Origin: Sistotremastrum niveocremeum HHB9708
Lineage: Eukaryota; Basidiomycota; Agaricomycetes; Sistotremastrales; Sistotremastraceae
Assembly: GCA_001630475.1 (NCBI GenBank)
Contig: KV419447.1
Span: 105,175-169,174 of the forward strand
Length of the DNA: 64,000 nt
Direction of reading: 5' to 3'
Below are positions 11,121 to 22,310 of the stretch, piece by piece. The translations under genes and the position numbers were made by a program. Within the stretch, counting starts at the first letter, position 1. Every line of letters begins with the position of its first letter. A model generated the notes under the pieces. The model did not search any database and was not told the origin of the DNA. It worked only from the letters and a program-made list of their open reading frames with translations.

Positions 11121-13353
11121 ATGGCCACACAGGCTGCAGACAATGCATCCACTGCTAACATCATAAACCAAGGTTGGTTGGTCCTATGTCTGACTTGTGA
11201 ACATCATCTCAACTCTTGAATGGCAGTCAATCAGCATCTAGAAGCCAACCCCCATATTGATATGGCACTCAGATCCAGCAGTGCACATTGGAATGCAATA
11301 GGGGCTGCATCTCTAACTGTATTTCTAGGAGTGCATTATCCTACACTGTCTGTCAAGGAAATTGTTGAGATCTATAGGGGGGTTAGTGATAAGGGTTTGG
11401 CCCTGTATGAGCTCAGTCTGCAGGACCCCTTCACTTATACCAAACCACTTTTTTCCACATTGGTATGCTGCTGATTAGTCACTTCCTCATCTGATGCTTA
11501 TTCTGGTGTTACAGCCTGTGATTGATGCTGCTGTGGTTCATGACAAGGCAAAGCTTGCCCATCAATGTTGTGAGTTTTTCTTTTCTTTGACCTCTGCATT
11601 GTGATCCTAAAATTTCCAGTCCGTGATCATCTTGATCTGGGTCAACACACAATCATTCATTATTCACTCAAGACACAGGAGCCCTCCTACATTTGGATGG
11701 CTTGGGAGCATCTGCTATATGATATTTTTGGGCCCTTTTATCGCAACATCGATCATATTGAGGTATTATCGGTGTTCTGTATGTCTGTCATGTTTTCTGA
11801 CACAGCTCTACTCTAGGGTATCATTGGTGGACAGATTGGTAACACATCCACCAAATGGAAGCGCCTTGATGTGAAGGCACAGTGGGTGCAGTACCGGACC
11901 ATGGTCCAGCATAAAGCAGCCACACGCGGTCAGAAGTCAGCTTTGGTATGTGCCATGAATTGATTGAACTTTATGGGCTGATGCAGTCCCAGATGAACAA
12001 GTTGAAGTGGAAACCAAAGCCTCCAAAAGATATTGATGCTTTCCTGAAAGCTCATCCATCAGTGCACCACATTGAACGTAATGCATATCTCATCAGTCCG
12101 GCATGGACTCAAAAGCGCGTTGAGGATCACACTCTGGACCATGCTCTGCCACCAGAGCCAATCAAGACAGAGTTGGGCCGGCCTGAGCAGCTTGACAAGA
12201 TTGTGATCATAAAGGAGGGTAATGTTTCAGATGACCATGTAGAGAACAACATTGCATATCTCCATGGCTTCAAGGTAATTGAGGAGAATGAGAGTGCAGC
12301 AATCTTTGTTGGTGTGTCTATTTTTATTGGGTGATCTATTTGTTGAACTCACAGGCCTTCTCAGAGGGCGCAGATGGAAGGCCAGAATTGCAGCTCCTTG
12401 TTCTACGTGATGCTTTGACAGATGATGACCTGAAAAAGTGGATGACACAGGTTGGATTGGATGCCATCAAAACCAGAAGGAATGTTAGGGTCAGTGATTT
12501 TCAGAGTGGGGTTCAGATCTTGTCCAGCTTACTGATGAACACTTAGCCCACAGACAGTGGTTTTATTCACCAATTTGGACTGAATGCCGGACCACGCCAT
12601 GCTAGGTGTTTTGGCATGGCAAAGAGCTTCACCAGACCTCAGATGTGGTCTGCAGATGAGCGCCATGGCTTTAACCAGGCGTTCATGGCCACTTTGGCCC
12701 TTGAGTGGATTATGGTGCGCGCCTTGTTCCCTCTTGACATGACGCAGGGCATCCAAGAAACTCTCAATAAGCTAAAGATGCCTCCCATTTCCACTACGGA
12801 CATTCCAGCTGGTGAGCACAGACAAAGACCATTCTTTAATGCACTTGACTCATATTCAGAAGGCTGTGGAATCGAATTCATCCTTAATGAAGTGAGGTAC
12901 AAGTATCCAACAGCAGAGCGCCCCCCACCTGAAGGTTACTTCTGCAACAAATATGTTAGGTAATTCATGACTTGCATCTTATCTGAGATCTGTACTGACT
13001 GTTATCCCAGCCGGGCTCACCGTGACACTGTATACAGTAAATGGTCCTTTGGGCTCACCTCCCACCGTGCTGAGGTTGAGACACAAGACCGTCCCAGAAC
13101 ACGCTCAGCTTCAGCATGCATTCCACCACATGGGGGCGATTATGTCGAATTCACAAGCCGTGTTGTTGTCAGGGGGAGGGAAGGTACACTGAGTGCATTT
13201 TCACCTGCAGAGCTCCATTGCACCACAGCTCTCCACAACATTGATCAGTCTGGTCCACTGATCACATTCTCCCAGCGCATAGCAGATGCGTGGGGAAAGG
13301 CACAGCTCAATGAGGGTGTTGAGGTGATCGATCTGCCAGGCCTATCTGACTAG
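11121..13353 (+). CDS. unrecognised 597-aa protein of the four-gene transposon
   Basis: Exons are 11121-11172, 11227-11462, 11515-11569, 11620-11762, 11817-11945, 11987-12274, 12355-12489, 12547-12959 and 13011-13353; all phases join, giving 597 aa. I do not recognise the family. It looks soluble: no signal peptide, no clear membrane segment, no Cys/His finger. The C-terminal half is the most protein-like part, with stretches such as QFGLNAGPRHARCFGMAKSF, YSEGCGIEF and VYSKWSFGLTSHRAE. It lies just inside the left arm, 57 bp from and convergent with the integrase gene, so it is probably a second element-encoded protein such as a transposition helper or regulator; this is inference from position. 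The exact ends of introns 6 and 7 were chosen by frame and splice-site strength. Confidence 0.7.
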
Positions 13354-13410
13354 AAAACTATGTATTTATTTGACTGCTCTAAGGCATCACCAAGGTGCTG
13401 GTATCATATG

Positions 13411-15452
13411 CTACTGTCCTTCTTTCATATACATGTACCCTTCAAGAGCCTGGATCCATTCTACTACCCGTGGCTCCCATATTTGTTGGGGGAGTGGAAT
13501 ATCCATGAAACGGCTGCGTCCAAAAGGGATATGACCTAAAATATTGAACTGCGAGTCCTCCCCAGGTGCACAGCCATAACCCTCCGGTATTACACCTGCA
13601 TTGCGGACATTGTTGAGCTGCTGGAAAAACTTGGCCTCACCTGCTGGTGTAAAAGGGTTCAGTACCCGTGGAGTGCGCACTGGATGATGCAAAAAGTTGT
13701 CAGCAAAATTTCCCTGCATGTTGAGTGGGATCTCAAGGCTGGAGGTATCAGATCCTGCACTGGAGTTGGAGTCTGTTTCTGATGCTGAGTCTGAATCTGA
13801 GTCACCACTGCCAAAAGATTTGTCAGCTTACAGAGGAGTGCAGGCAGGAAAAAAATTGCTTACTCATCCTCAGCACCTCCAGCAGGCTGATCCACCCCCA
13901 AATGCAGCTCAAGCAGCTGAGGATCAATGTCCTGATAATCATTCCCATCATGATCCACATAAACTCCTTGGGCAATTCCTCCAAGAAAGCGCATATCCTA
14001 AGCCACATGGTTATCAATATTGCTTACAATGAGCATGACGGTACTCACTACTGGGGACTGGCCATGTGTAAGGACACCTGAGATACCCTTGTGGTTCCAA
14101 TTCATCTGGAATGCTTGGCAGTCATTCTGCAGAGGCCTGAGAAAGACCGCTTGGATCAGCCATAGGTGATGCGGATTCTTGCGGTCAAGCAAATAGGTAT
14201 CCTCAAGCTGGATAAAAAATGCCCGCCACTGCCGTGCAAACTGGGTGCCAACCTCGACCCACAATCTTTCAATGCGTGTGTTGTGAGTTGACCTGTGGGA
14301 ACAGTCAAACAAAACAACTGTTGACAGATATTTCAAACACTTACGATCCAAACATGAACGATGCACGGTTGAGACCACGTTTCTGAATCATGGCAGATGC
14401 AACCTCAATGTTCTCCCCTCCACGGTCACCTCGCACACGGGAGGGCCATCCATACGTCTGCACACCATTCTGGAAGGTACGCAGAACAGTATCTGGGCGG
14501 TTATTTGTTGCAACTGCCAGAGCGACAATCTTTTGTTCCGTCAGAAAAATTGGAGAAACGCACTCCAAACTAAGACATTACCGTATGGCAATACGCATCA
14601 ATGAAGCCATGAATCACAAAACCCCATGCTATGAGCTTATGATGCCCATCACAAGCCCACAAAGCATTTGGGCGGATAATGACAAATTGGCCACGGTCAA
14701 TTGTTTGATGGTACCGAATCTGGATCCCAACGGCATCTATACGGCGGAGTGAAGCACGCACACGTCGGCGTTGAACCCGGAGCTCCAGAGCACGTAGATA
14801 TCCCTGGGCATAAAGATAACCAGAATTCGGCCGATGCAGATGGAAGTGGAGCAGGACCTCATCTAGATCTGCATCATTGATGTTCGAGAATGGCCGACTG
14901 ATGCCAGCCTCATTCATGTTCTTCTTCATGGTCTTCCAGTCAACACCCAGAGCGACAGACATTTTTGAGACGGAGAGATTCCGATGTGAAGCAAATGCCT
15001 CCTTCAGAATCTCGGGATTGATGAGCTTTCGTGGCCGACCTCGTCGTCCAGTGTGTACAAGTGTGATGGTTTGAACCTGTGCCACATTTGCATCGGCTCC
15101 ATTGCTGGCAAGATATTAAGCAATCCAGCCTCTCTTTCTCATCAGAGAAAATTGATACATACTCTCCAGAGTGCACAGCATAGGTATCCAGAAGCTGCTG
15201 GTACACCGAGCCAAGTGCAGCATGCAGAGCTTCGGACCAGGTGTCGTCTCCAATCTGGTCCACTAAAGCTTCGACCAACTCCTGCTGTGCCCAAATGGAG
15301 TTTCCTGCGATCTTGAGTCGTAAAGGATCGCTCTCATCCTGTTCCAGAAGCCTTCGGGCATGAGTGTACTTTCGGGAGACGATCTCATATGCTATTGCAA
15401 TGCCATAAGGATACTGGCCAGCTGGTAGAACAGGTAGATCGTGTATATTCAT
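13411..15452 (-). CDS. integrase-type D,D,E transposase (IS3EU-like)
   Basis: Minus-strand exons, 5' to 3': 15452-15163, 15104-14582, 14529-14345, 14292-14049, 13997-13864 and 13807-13411; all phases join, giving 590 aa. An N-terminal helical region is followed by a HTH-like segment (RRGRPRKL, then LSVSKMSVALGVDWKTMKK). The integrase core has the three acidic residues: WACDGHHK, RGDRGGEN and NTRIERLW, with about 34 residues between the last two. After a Ser/Asp-rich patch, a distinct C-terminal domain ends in WIQALEGYMY. It should cut and join the element's ends in the nucleus. The start is uncertain: the frame stays open upstream to about 15560 but without an ATG, so I chose MNIHDLP. It is convergent with the 597-aa gene and divergent from the BTB gene. 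Confidence 0.82.
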
Positions 15453-15636
15453 GACAACAGCACCAATTTCCGCAAGCCCAAGAGCAGTGTAGCCAGAGAA
15501 GTAAGCTTCTATACGATAAGGATGACGAGCCCGATGTACTCGTTTTGTGGGTACAAACAACCATCAACAAGGACACTTGGTGATTTGCACGACGACAGTA
15601 ACAGACCAAACTAGTTCACTCAAAATCCTCACGCTC

Positions 15637-16790
15637 ATGGAATGCAACGACCTCCTAACCCAGGTCTCAGCAACCGACATTGACGAGCACTATGCCAAAA
15701 ACAAGTGGGGGAAGTCTGCGAGGCACTACGACCCAGGAGGTGCGATAACTGCTAGGGTATGTGTGTTGCACATCTGGCAAAGCTTGAACTAACAGGCCTG
15801 ACGACTACTCCCCCCTTCGTTCTTTGTAGGCAGGATCCCTTATATTCCGATTCAATCCTTTTCTTCTGCAGAGTCTATCACCCATATTTCGAGACATGTT
15901 TGGAGTCATTCAGTCACCCACCGATGGCTCTCCGATGCGACCCATGGTACTGCAGGACAATGCCGAAGAATTCAAAGCACTCATGGACTGGATTTTTCAC
16001 GAGTCAGTCTCAGTGTCTTGCCTATGGCCGAAACCGATGATCTTGATGACGACGACTCTGCAGAAATCTAACCCCACAGGCCTGGCTGTTCTGCCTGTCA
16101 AAAGCCACAAAATATTACATCAAGCCAGCAAGGAATGAGGCTATCGTTCATGTATGGAACTCATCCCTACCAGCCTATGCCAAGCTCAGACTTGCACGAC
16201 GATATCGGATCAGCCAGTGGATCGCACCTTGCATGCTCGAACTGTTCAAAATTCCACAACAACAATGGACTGCTAACCTCATTGTGCATGTGGGTGCCGA
16301 TGTCAGTGCCATTTGTATAAGGACAGGTGCCAAGCTTCAAGCTTGGCGATTCCAAACAGCATGGGCGAGTCCAGTCTTCATTCATGACATGCTTGCCCCC
16401 TGTGCGAAGAGTCGTAAATTGAAAGATCTATGCGAGGCAAACTGGTTACCCACATGGAGAGCAGTGATGAGTCCTTTAAGGGCCGAGGTCCTCCCTGGCT
16501 ATAAGATTCCAGACATCTCGGGTCGGCAGCAGCTCGATGTTCTCGAGAAATTCGAGATTCCAGACTTGGATCCACGATGCAAGGCATTGAGCATTGCGAA
16601 GCTCAAACGAGAGCGAACCATGCTGGAGGACGAGGATCTGAAGATACTAGCAGTTGCCGAAGGGATTGAGGCTTGTAACCTGCTCGATTGGGACCAGGAG
16701 TACGACAACTTCCAGATGGAGTCGGCCTCAGCAATAGCCGAAGGTGTCCTGCCACCTGGTGATATTTTAGAGTTAGCACTCGTAGCTTGA
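15637..16790 (+). CDS. BTB/POZ domain protein carried in the transposon
   Basis: Exons are 15637-15756, 15830 to about 16006 (or 16012) and 16080-16790, giving about 335 aa. The BTB part is clear: GSLIFRFNPFLLQ, then SLSPIFRDMFGVIQSP and the LQDNAEEFKALMDWIF stretch, matching the many basidiomycete BTB proteins of 300-350 aa. The C-terminal two thirds is helical and follows the BACK-like pattern of that family (LFCLSKATKYYIKP, RLARRYRISQWI). BTB proteins usually mediate dimerisation or link targets to Cullin-3 ligases; the target here is unknown. The second donor is ambiguous (GTCTCA or GTGTCT, both in phase). The gene lies fully inside the terminal repeats, so it is either cargo or a working part of the element. 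Confidence 0.78.
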
Positions 16791-16989
16791 CAGTCTAATT
16801 GCCTTATTTCACTCACACAAACCTCTAATTGGAGGACACTTGTGACTTTGACCTTTTCTCGTCGAACTTGGACCCTGAAGACCCTGGCCGGCTAATCTGA
16901 ACTGTATAGTCAGTCGGAGTTCGGATATTTTGCTTCCACTTCTCCTTCTGTCAGACTCACATTGAATACACCGACACTCCTTTCCCAAT

Positions 16990-18676
16990 ATGGCACCTAA
17001 GGGCTCTAAAGCTTTTAAAGATTCCTGGATCGCCGATGGCAGCACCACCCTCATGGCCACGAGTGCCGATGCTAAGAAAGAGGTCAACGAGGGCTTGAAA
17101 GGCAAAAAAAAGAAAAAGACAGCCGAGAACAAGTCATCGGACAAGGTATGTGAATATAAAATCAGGGGTACAAGACTGGCACCCACCATATGCACAGAAA
17201 GCAAAATCAAAGGCCAAGCAAGATAGCAAGGCCCAGAAGAAAAGGAAGCGACAGGTCGTGACGAGCGACAGTGGCACCGACTCGGACCAGGAAATGAAGA
17301 CCAAGACAAAGACCAAGACCGATCCCCCATCCTCAATGACTCGTATCAAGGGAATCTTGGTCATACCTAAGGGCCCCCCTGTGAGTACAAGCCCACTCGC
17401 AAATCACCACAGACTAACACTGGTGTAGGAAGAGCATGGCAGTGCACTGACATGCCACCAATCCGACATCAAGGACTACGAAGAGCATGGTCTATACATA
17501 ACAAGCGATCGTAAGGGACAGCCTCTCGCATTCAGTCGCAACTGGGTTGAGAAGAGGATGTTGGACTGGGTTGCTGAATGTCTTGATCCGAAGGTCATCG
17601 CCGAGATCGCCTTTCAAATGAAAGAGCGAGCTAAGAAGAAAGGGAGTTCCAATGCGAAGGCTAGCCTAGAGACAGCACCCTTCATTCCAGCCTTTCGCAA
17701 GTATAACTCGATCGAACTGGCAACAGCCATCGGCAGCTGGGATGGAAAGGGGGTACATGCTGGGCTGCCAAAAGGACACACTGGGAATGGGATCGTCACA
17801 GTCGGTAAGTGTTGGTATTCAATTGACAGAATGGGTCCTTACTAAGGCCTCCAACGAATATATACTTGCCTTACCTGGGTACCTGCATGCAGGTACCTGC
17901 CTGTTTTTTTCAGCCAAAATCCCATACTTGTACTTGGCAAGTACAAGTACTTACTTGCCTATACTTGCCTAAATAACCCCTATTTACTAGTAAAAATAGC
18001 AGGCAGGTACCTGCCTAAATGTCCAGCCGATAATCTCATACCTGCCTACAGTGTATTAGGCAGGTACCCTTGGCAAGTATACTTGCGGGTATCCTTAAAT
18101 GGGCTATATTCGTTGGAAGCCTTAGTCCTTACCAGTTATTCAGTGACTGCTGTGCCTCTCCCCCCAGACAGATACCGAGTGTGGACTCGCCCAGTGGTCG
18201 TTGTCGAGAATGCTGCTCCTCGGATGAGCACTATCGCTCAGCTGCAAGGACTCGATGAGGCTGCTGGCACAGGTGAGGATTTCAAATCTACTTATAGTGC
18301 TGGGCACATTAACTCACCTGTTTGTGTTATAGAAGCCGATGAGGGATCGTCCGAGCACGGTCGTGATCTAGAGGCCGAACCAGAGTCCCCAGCAACCGAA
18401 CCACTGTTCCTCAAAGATGAGGAAGATCATGGGAGCAATAGCAGCCATCGCTCACCTTCCCCAGAGCAACAGCCCACTCGTCGACGCCGCTTGACCAAGC
18501 GAAACCGGACCACCAGTCCTGTGCCCTCGGTGGCAGCTGCAACACCGACTCGTGCTGGTCGGTCAGTTACACCAGGACCTACAGAGACTGACGAGCCAGC
18601 CACCCCTAAAAAGGCAGCATATAAACCACCAAACTTCCTTCTTGCAGGTCAAGTACTCACCGATCCCTTTGCTTAA
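16990..18676 (+). CDS. Lys-rich N-terminus / acidic C-terminus protein carried in the transposon
   Basis: Exons are 16990-17145, 17198-17380, 17429-17804, 18168-18272 and 18333-18676; phases join to 387 aa. The first 120 residues are Lys-rich (GKKKKKTAEN, KRKRQVV) and look like a nuclear-localisation and DNA-binding tail. A short folded-looking middle (FSRNWVEKRMLDWVAECLD, then RKYNSIELATAIGSWDGKG) is followed by an acidic, Pro/Ser/Thr-rich tail. I do not recognise the family. The third intron is long (363 nt) because a 284-bp MITE lies inside it; without the MITE it would be about 73 nt, normal here. It is the last gene before the right arm. Confidence 0.68.
17842..18125. mobile_element. 284-bp MITE in an intron of the Lys-rich gene
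   Basis: The ends read CTAAGGCYTCCAACGAATAT and the reverse complement, flanked by TCCTTA on each side (17836-17841 and 18126-18131). The interior is a run of short palindromes built from TACCTGCCTG/CAGGCAGGTA and ACTTGCC/GGCAAGT, so the whole element could fold back. It encodes nothing. It must be younger than the host transposon or have travelled with it. Confidence 0.8.
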
Positions 18677-19067
18677 ACCGACTGTGTCGAGTTTTCACCC
18701 TTTTCACCCCTTTCGCCCTACACTGCCCCCCCTCGTTAATCGATTAATACTAGTAATCTTCTCCCATTCATTCAATCATTTCAATCACTGTCCTTCTCAT
18801 TAGCTACAGGTCTGAATCATAGATAGTTCATACCTGTACTCACCTTAATATAACACTTTGACGATAATGCCGATATCGGATGACTTGCTGATCACACACC
18901 GTTTCACACTGGTTAATTTGAAGACAGCTCTCCCTCGTGGTATTTGTCTAGTCTTAATCCTTCTGAAGAGCACTGGGGGCTCGCAATCAGGGTAGATGTC
19001 GACGCGAGTTCGATGACTGTCCTCAGGATTGCAGACGAAGGCTGCATCGTCGGAGTTTGAATTTTTG

Positions 19068-19318
19068 CGACCTAGTGATCAAGTGATCAAGTGATCATGC
19101 GATCACGCGTTTTGGTGAATCGGTGATCTAGTGATCATGCTGTGCTACGTCGCACGCAAAAATAAAAGCACAATAGGTCGCAATAAACATTCGGTCTATA
19201 CTTCACATTTTTCACCTCTCGAAAACTCGCATTTTTCGCAAATATTATTTTTTTTGTGATTAGGTGATCAATCGTGCGTTTTGCGAGTTTCGATTAAATC
19301 CTCAATCCGCCCACCATA
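19068..19318 (-). repeat. right terminal and subterminal repeat arm of the four-gene transposon
   Basis: Tandem GTGATCAAGTGATC-like words at 19076-19138 and again at 19257-19270, then the 24-bp terminal repeat ending at 19318. Read from the outside in, it mirrors the left arm (10670-10965) in order and word type, although the sequence between has drifted. Confidence 0.8.
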
Positions 19319-19909
19319 GAGCGAAGACAGGCTAGTCCATCAGGGGATCACAGATATGCTTTGGTTGCCACAATGTCGTGGAAATGCCTTAGTGGCGTTG
19401 ACAAGAGCTGTCTCCGAGGGCTAATACTCACTGGTACATCCTCATTCATTAATTTGCTCCCCCATGTTCTTTCCCGGTGCTAATGAGATTTACTGCTAGG
19501 TGTACGTTGATAGAGATGGCCAGACATCGACATTATCATTACGTCGAGTCCGCAAATCTTGAGCGGAGACGTTAGGTCGGAAAATGAGGAATCCGTGATC
19601 AGGATGCTCGGGAGTTGAGTGAGCATGTGTGATGAGGATAGGTCATCTAGCGGCGGATGTTTTATATAATGGAAATGGATAAACGCTGTATTATTTCCGA
19701 CTGTAGTCTTGGTTTGTAATCAAAATCTGTGATCTGAAATATTTCGTGTGTTTTCGCAAATAAGACGCGGCAACAATTGGAGCTTTCAATTTTCAATGGA
19801 TGTTAAGCCTGGTCCTAAGACTCAAGTTCTTCAATTAATTCTGTGAGAGCTCACAAAAAACTCAATATTCACATTCACTCCCGATCTTCAATCTGTCCAA
19901 CACGAGCTC

Positions 19910-19960
19910 GCGTTATGTCACGTCACGCCAACCTTTTCTTTCTTGCCACGACGTCGATCG
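19910..19960. repeat. GTCACGTCACG repeat, copy 2
   Basis: GCGTTATGTCACGTCACGCC, then a T/C-rich tract and GCCACGACGTCGATCG. Closest to copy 3 at 23475-23525. Confidence 0.6.
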
Positions 19961-21049
19961 AACTGCTACATCTCGCTTGCCGTGCCTCAAGCCTATCTAA
20001 GAGACCTCTGTGTCGATTTAATGAACAGTAGAATCGCTCGAAGCCCAGTTGAGTGCGACGAAAATCTCGGAGACGATGTTGTGGGCGATTTTGCCTGATC
20101 GGATGAGGGTTAGGGCGAATGATTGAACGGTTTATTCAGGTGAGTGTACTGAACTTGTCTAGGAAGTCCGGTGAGGCTGATGATCGTTGGAAGCTCCGCA
20201 GTGGATGACTTTCGCCTTCAAAATATCGTGCAAGCAATTTACTCAACGACGCGTCAGCACTACCTTGACAGCTTGTCTCATGCTTCCGCTGCTCTGCTCC
20301 CACTGCCTTCTATTCCACTGACTCTGGGATACCTCTCAACATTGAACTGTGGGGAAGATCGTTTGGGTCTTCGACGTCCCCGCCTTCGAGTCAATGTTTC
20401 TTCGCGTGCTGGATAGTCCGAGTCTGAGGAGAGATCTCCCATTGGACAACTGTCAACTGGGTTGCGGCTGATCTCTCGCGATGGAATGCAAACGGGCGTC
20501 GCAGTCTTCGGATGAGGAGGCGGAGGTGATGATGGACGAATGGGATGGCTGGTACGTCCGATAGAATCAAACCATCGCTTTGTCATGACTCGATTATCAC
20601 GTTTCAGACTTCCCATGATCTGGGATCATTCCTACATACTAGGCCACCCCTTCTCATAATCCTCATCCTGCGTATTCCCTCGTCGAATCCCGACCCGCCG
20701 CGAAAGTCAATGAACAGAATCCGATGGCCCGGGTGATGGATAAAACGAAGCTTTCGATCTACGCCTCAAGCTGAGCTCCGGTCTCAGGTCTGGCTCCGAT
20801 CTTACTGTTCCGATCTGCAAGGGAACCATTCGGTTCGGTCTTCGGTCATTCAACGCTGCTTCTCTGGAGGATCTGCGCTATCTGTCAATCGAGGCATCGA
20901 TCGCGGAATTCTATCGATCTCTCGGGATCTGGGGCGAGAAGGGTTCCATGGATTGACGGCGCTTCCTAGGCGTCTGGGTCTACTTTCGACTTCGATCTCC
21001 TCCCGAGTCTCTGCTTCTCTGGTAGAGTGTACAAGACCGATCGCGTTAC

Positions 21050-21250
21050 CGTTCTGAATGCCAAGAGATACTCTAAATATATCCTCCGATTCTCTCCTCC
21101 GTTCAAATGCATAAATTTACATCCGAGTATGCTGTCCCTCAAGGTTTCGTGTATATAAAGGCCGAGAATATCGATGCTGTTCCTTCATCTCTCTTTCATC
21201 TCTCTCTATCTGAGCTCCCGTCCGCAGAATTCTTATCTTGTTTTATGCTT
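21050..21250 (+). promoter_or_regulatory. promoter-like repeat module C
   Basis: CTGAATGCCAAGAG near 21055, TATATAAA at 21152-21159, and a strong CT tract (TTCATCTCTCTTTCATCTCT) at 21183-21202. Same order of parts as modules A and B. Possible small exons follow, but no intact protein. Confidence 0.45.
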
Positions 21251-22009
21251 GGATTGTGACCAGTCATCCGGTCGACGCCGTTCTACACCGTCCTTACAGT
21301 GATATCGCGCCTACCTACCCTCGTTCCAACTCAAACACAAAACGGCTGATGTTGGTGGTTGTGTACACTCAGTCGGATCGATGGCAGGCATCAGTGAGTG
21401 TCTCTTCTTATCATTGGTAGGGTTGTCCTGCTGATACTTCTTTATAGATTTCTTCATGGGAAGTGGTTCTTTATACATCGCAGGCAAAGTCGTGGAGAAA
21501 CGATGTAGTCGTCTACGTCAGTGTGATTACCGGTGAGCACTTGGGCATATCGCAGCTCCTAACGATGATATTAATCGCTTGGCAGTCTCTGGTTCGATAA
21601 AGCAATTGTCCTCGTCGAATTTCCAAAGTGGCGCACTGGCCGAGGTACGTTTTCTTTGTCTCAGGATGTTTCATACGTTATTGATGCATTTCTTCTAGTT
21701 TGTGGTTGGAAAGCTGATTAGACCGCGAGATTACCAGAAGATGTTCGGGGGGCCAACTGGGTAAGGTTTGGGGCATTGTTATCTTTTTCTACAGTTTTGG
21801 TATCTGTAGATCCTGGTCTTGAATAAATCGGCTTGTCGGGTGTCTGAATTATCTCTGCCTCTCATTTATGCGAAACTGAATGTGATCGATCCGATCGAGC
21901 ACTCAGTCGGTCTCTGGCTCCTGTTCATCGGGAGGATTTCTTGACAAAGTCGGTGTACAGTACGATCGAAGTAATTCTCCCGATCTGAGCCTCTCGATCG
22001 TCTCGTTTG

Positions 22010-22310
22010 ACAGGTCTTCCCGAGCGCTCGATGATCCCGGGGATTTCATGCACACAGGAGATCTGCTCCCGACTCCTCTTGATCTCGGGTCCTTGCGATC
22101 GATTGAAGGAAATCCTCCCGAACGCCAAGAGAATTTCAAAAATAGCTTCCGTGGCTTTCCGTTCTATTCAGTTTCTTTTCGATCGTTTACCCGTCTTTGA
22201 GGATGATGGGGTATATAAGAACGACCATTTTGATCCCTTTCCCCCATCTCTATCCTATCTCTCTCTTTATCTCATCGAGTGATCCGTCTTCATTTCTTGG
22301 TTTCAACTAC
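22010..22310 (+). promoter_or_regulatory. promoter-like repeat module B
   Basis: CCGAACGCCAAGAG near 22115, TATATAAG at 22212-22219, CCCCATCTCTATCCTATCTC and CATTTCTTGGTTTCAAC, then a donor-like GGTGAGTC at 22324. It is the best partner of module A (9585-9870). Confidence 0.5.

Larger units (their letters stand above)
10670..19318. mobile_element. 8.65-kb four-gene DNA transposon, IS3EU-like
   Basis: The ends are TATGGTGGGCGGATTGAGGA plus TTTA (10670-10693) and the exact reverse complement at 19295-19318. Beyond these 24 bp the arms stay loosely similar. The 6-bp word GAGCGA is present on both sides (10664-10669 and 19319-19324) as a target duplication. Inside are four spliced genes with open frames: an unknown protein (11121-13353, +), an integrase-type D,D,E transposase (13411-15452, -), a BTB/POZ protein (15637-16790, +) and a Lys-rich protein (16990-18676, +). 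A 6-bp duplication, TAT-type ends and an IS3-like integrase are, from memory, the marks of the eukaryotic IS3EU superfamily; I could not check this. No DNA polymerase or capsid gene is present, so it is not a Polinton. Matching ends, intact duplication and open genes suggest a fairly recent insertion. Confidence 0.85.

Noticed and set aside
15385-15609. Minus-strand frame starting MVVCTHKT as the true start of the integrase
   Set aside because: It is in a different frame from the integrase core, ends without a usable donor, and overlaps the more coherent frame that starts MNIHDLP at 15452.
10670-19318. Reading the integrase-bearing element as a Polinton because of the integrase and 6-bp duplication
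   Set aside because: No protein-primed DNA polymerase, protease, packaging ATPase or capsid gene is present, the length is half the usual, and the ends start TATGG rather than with the usual Polinton type.
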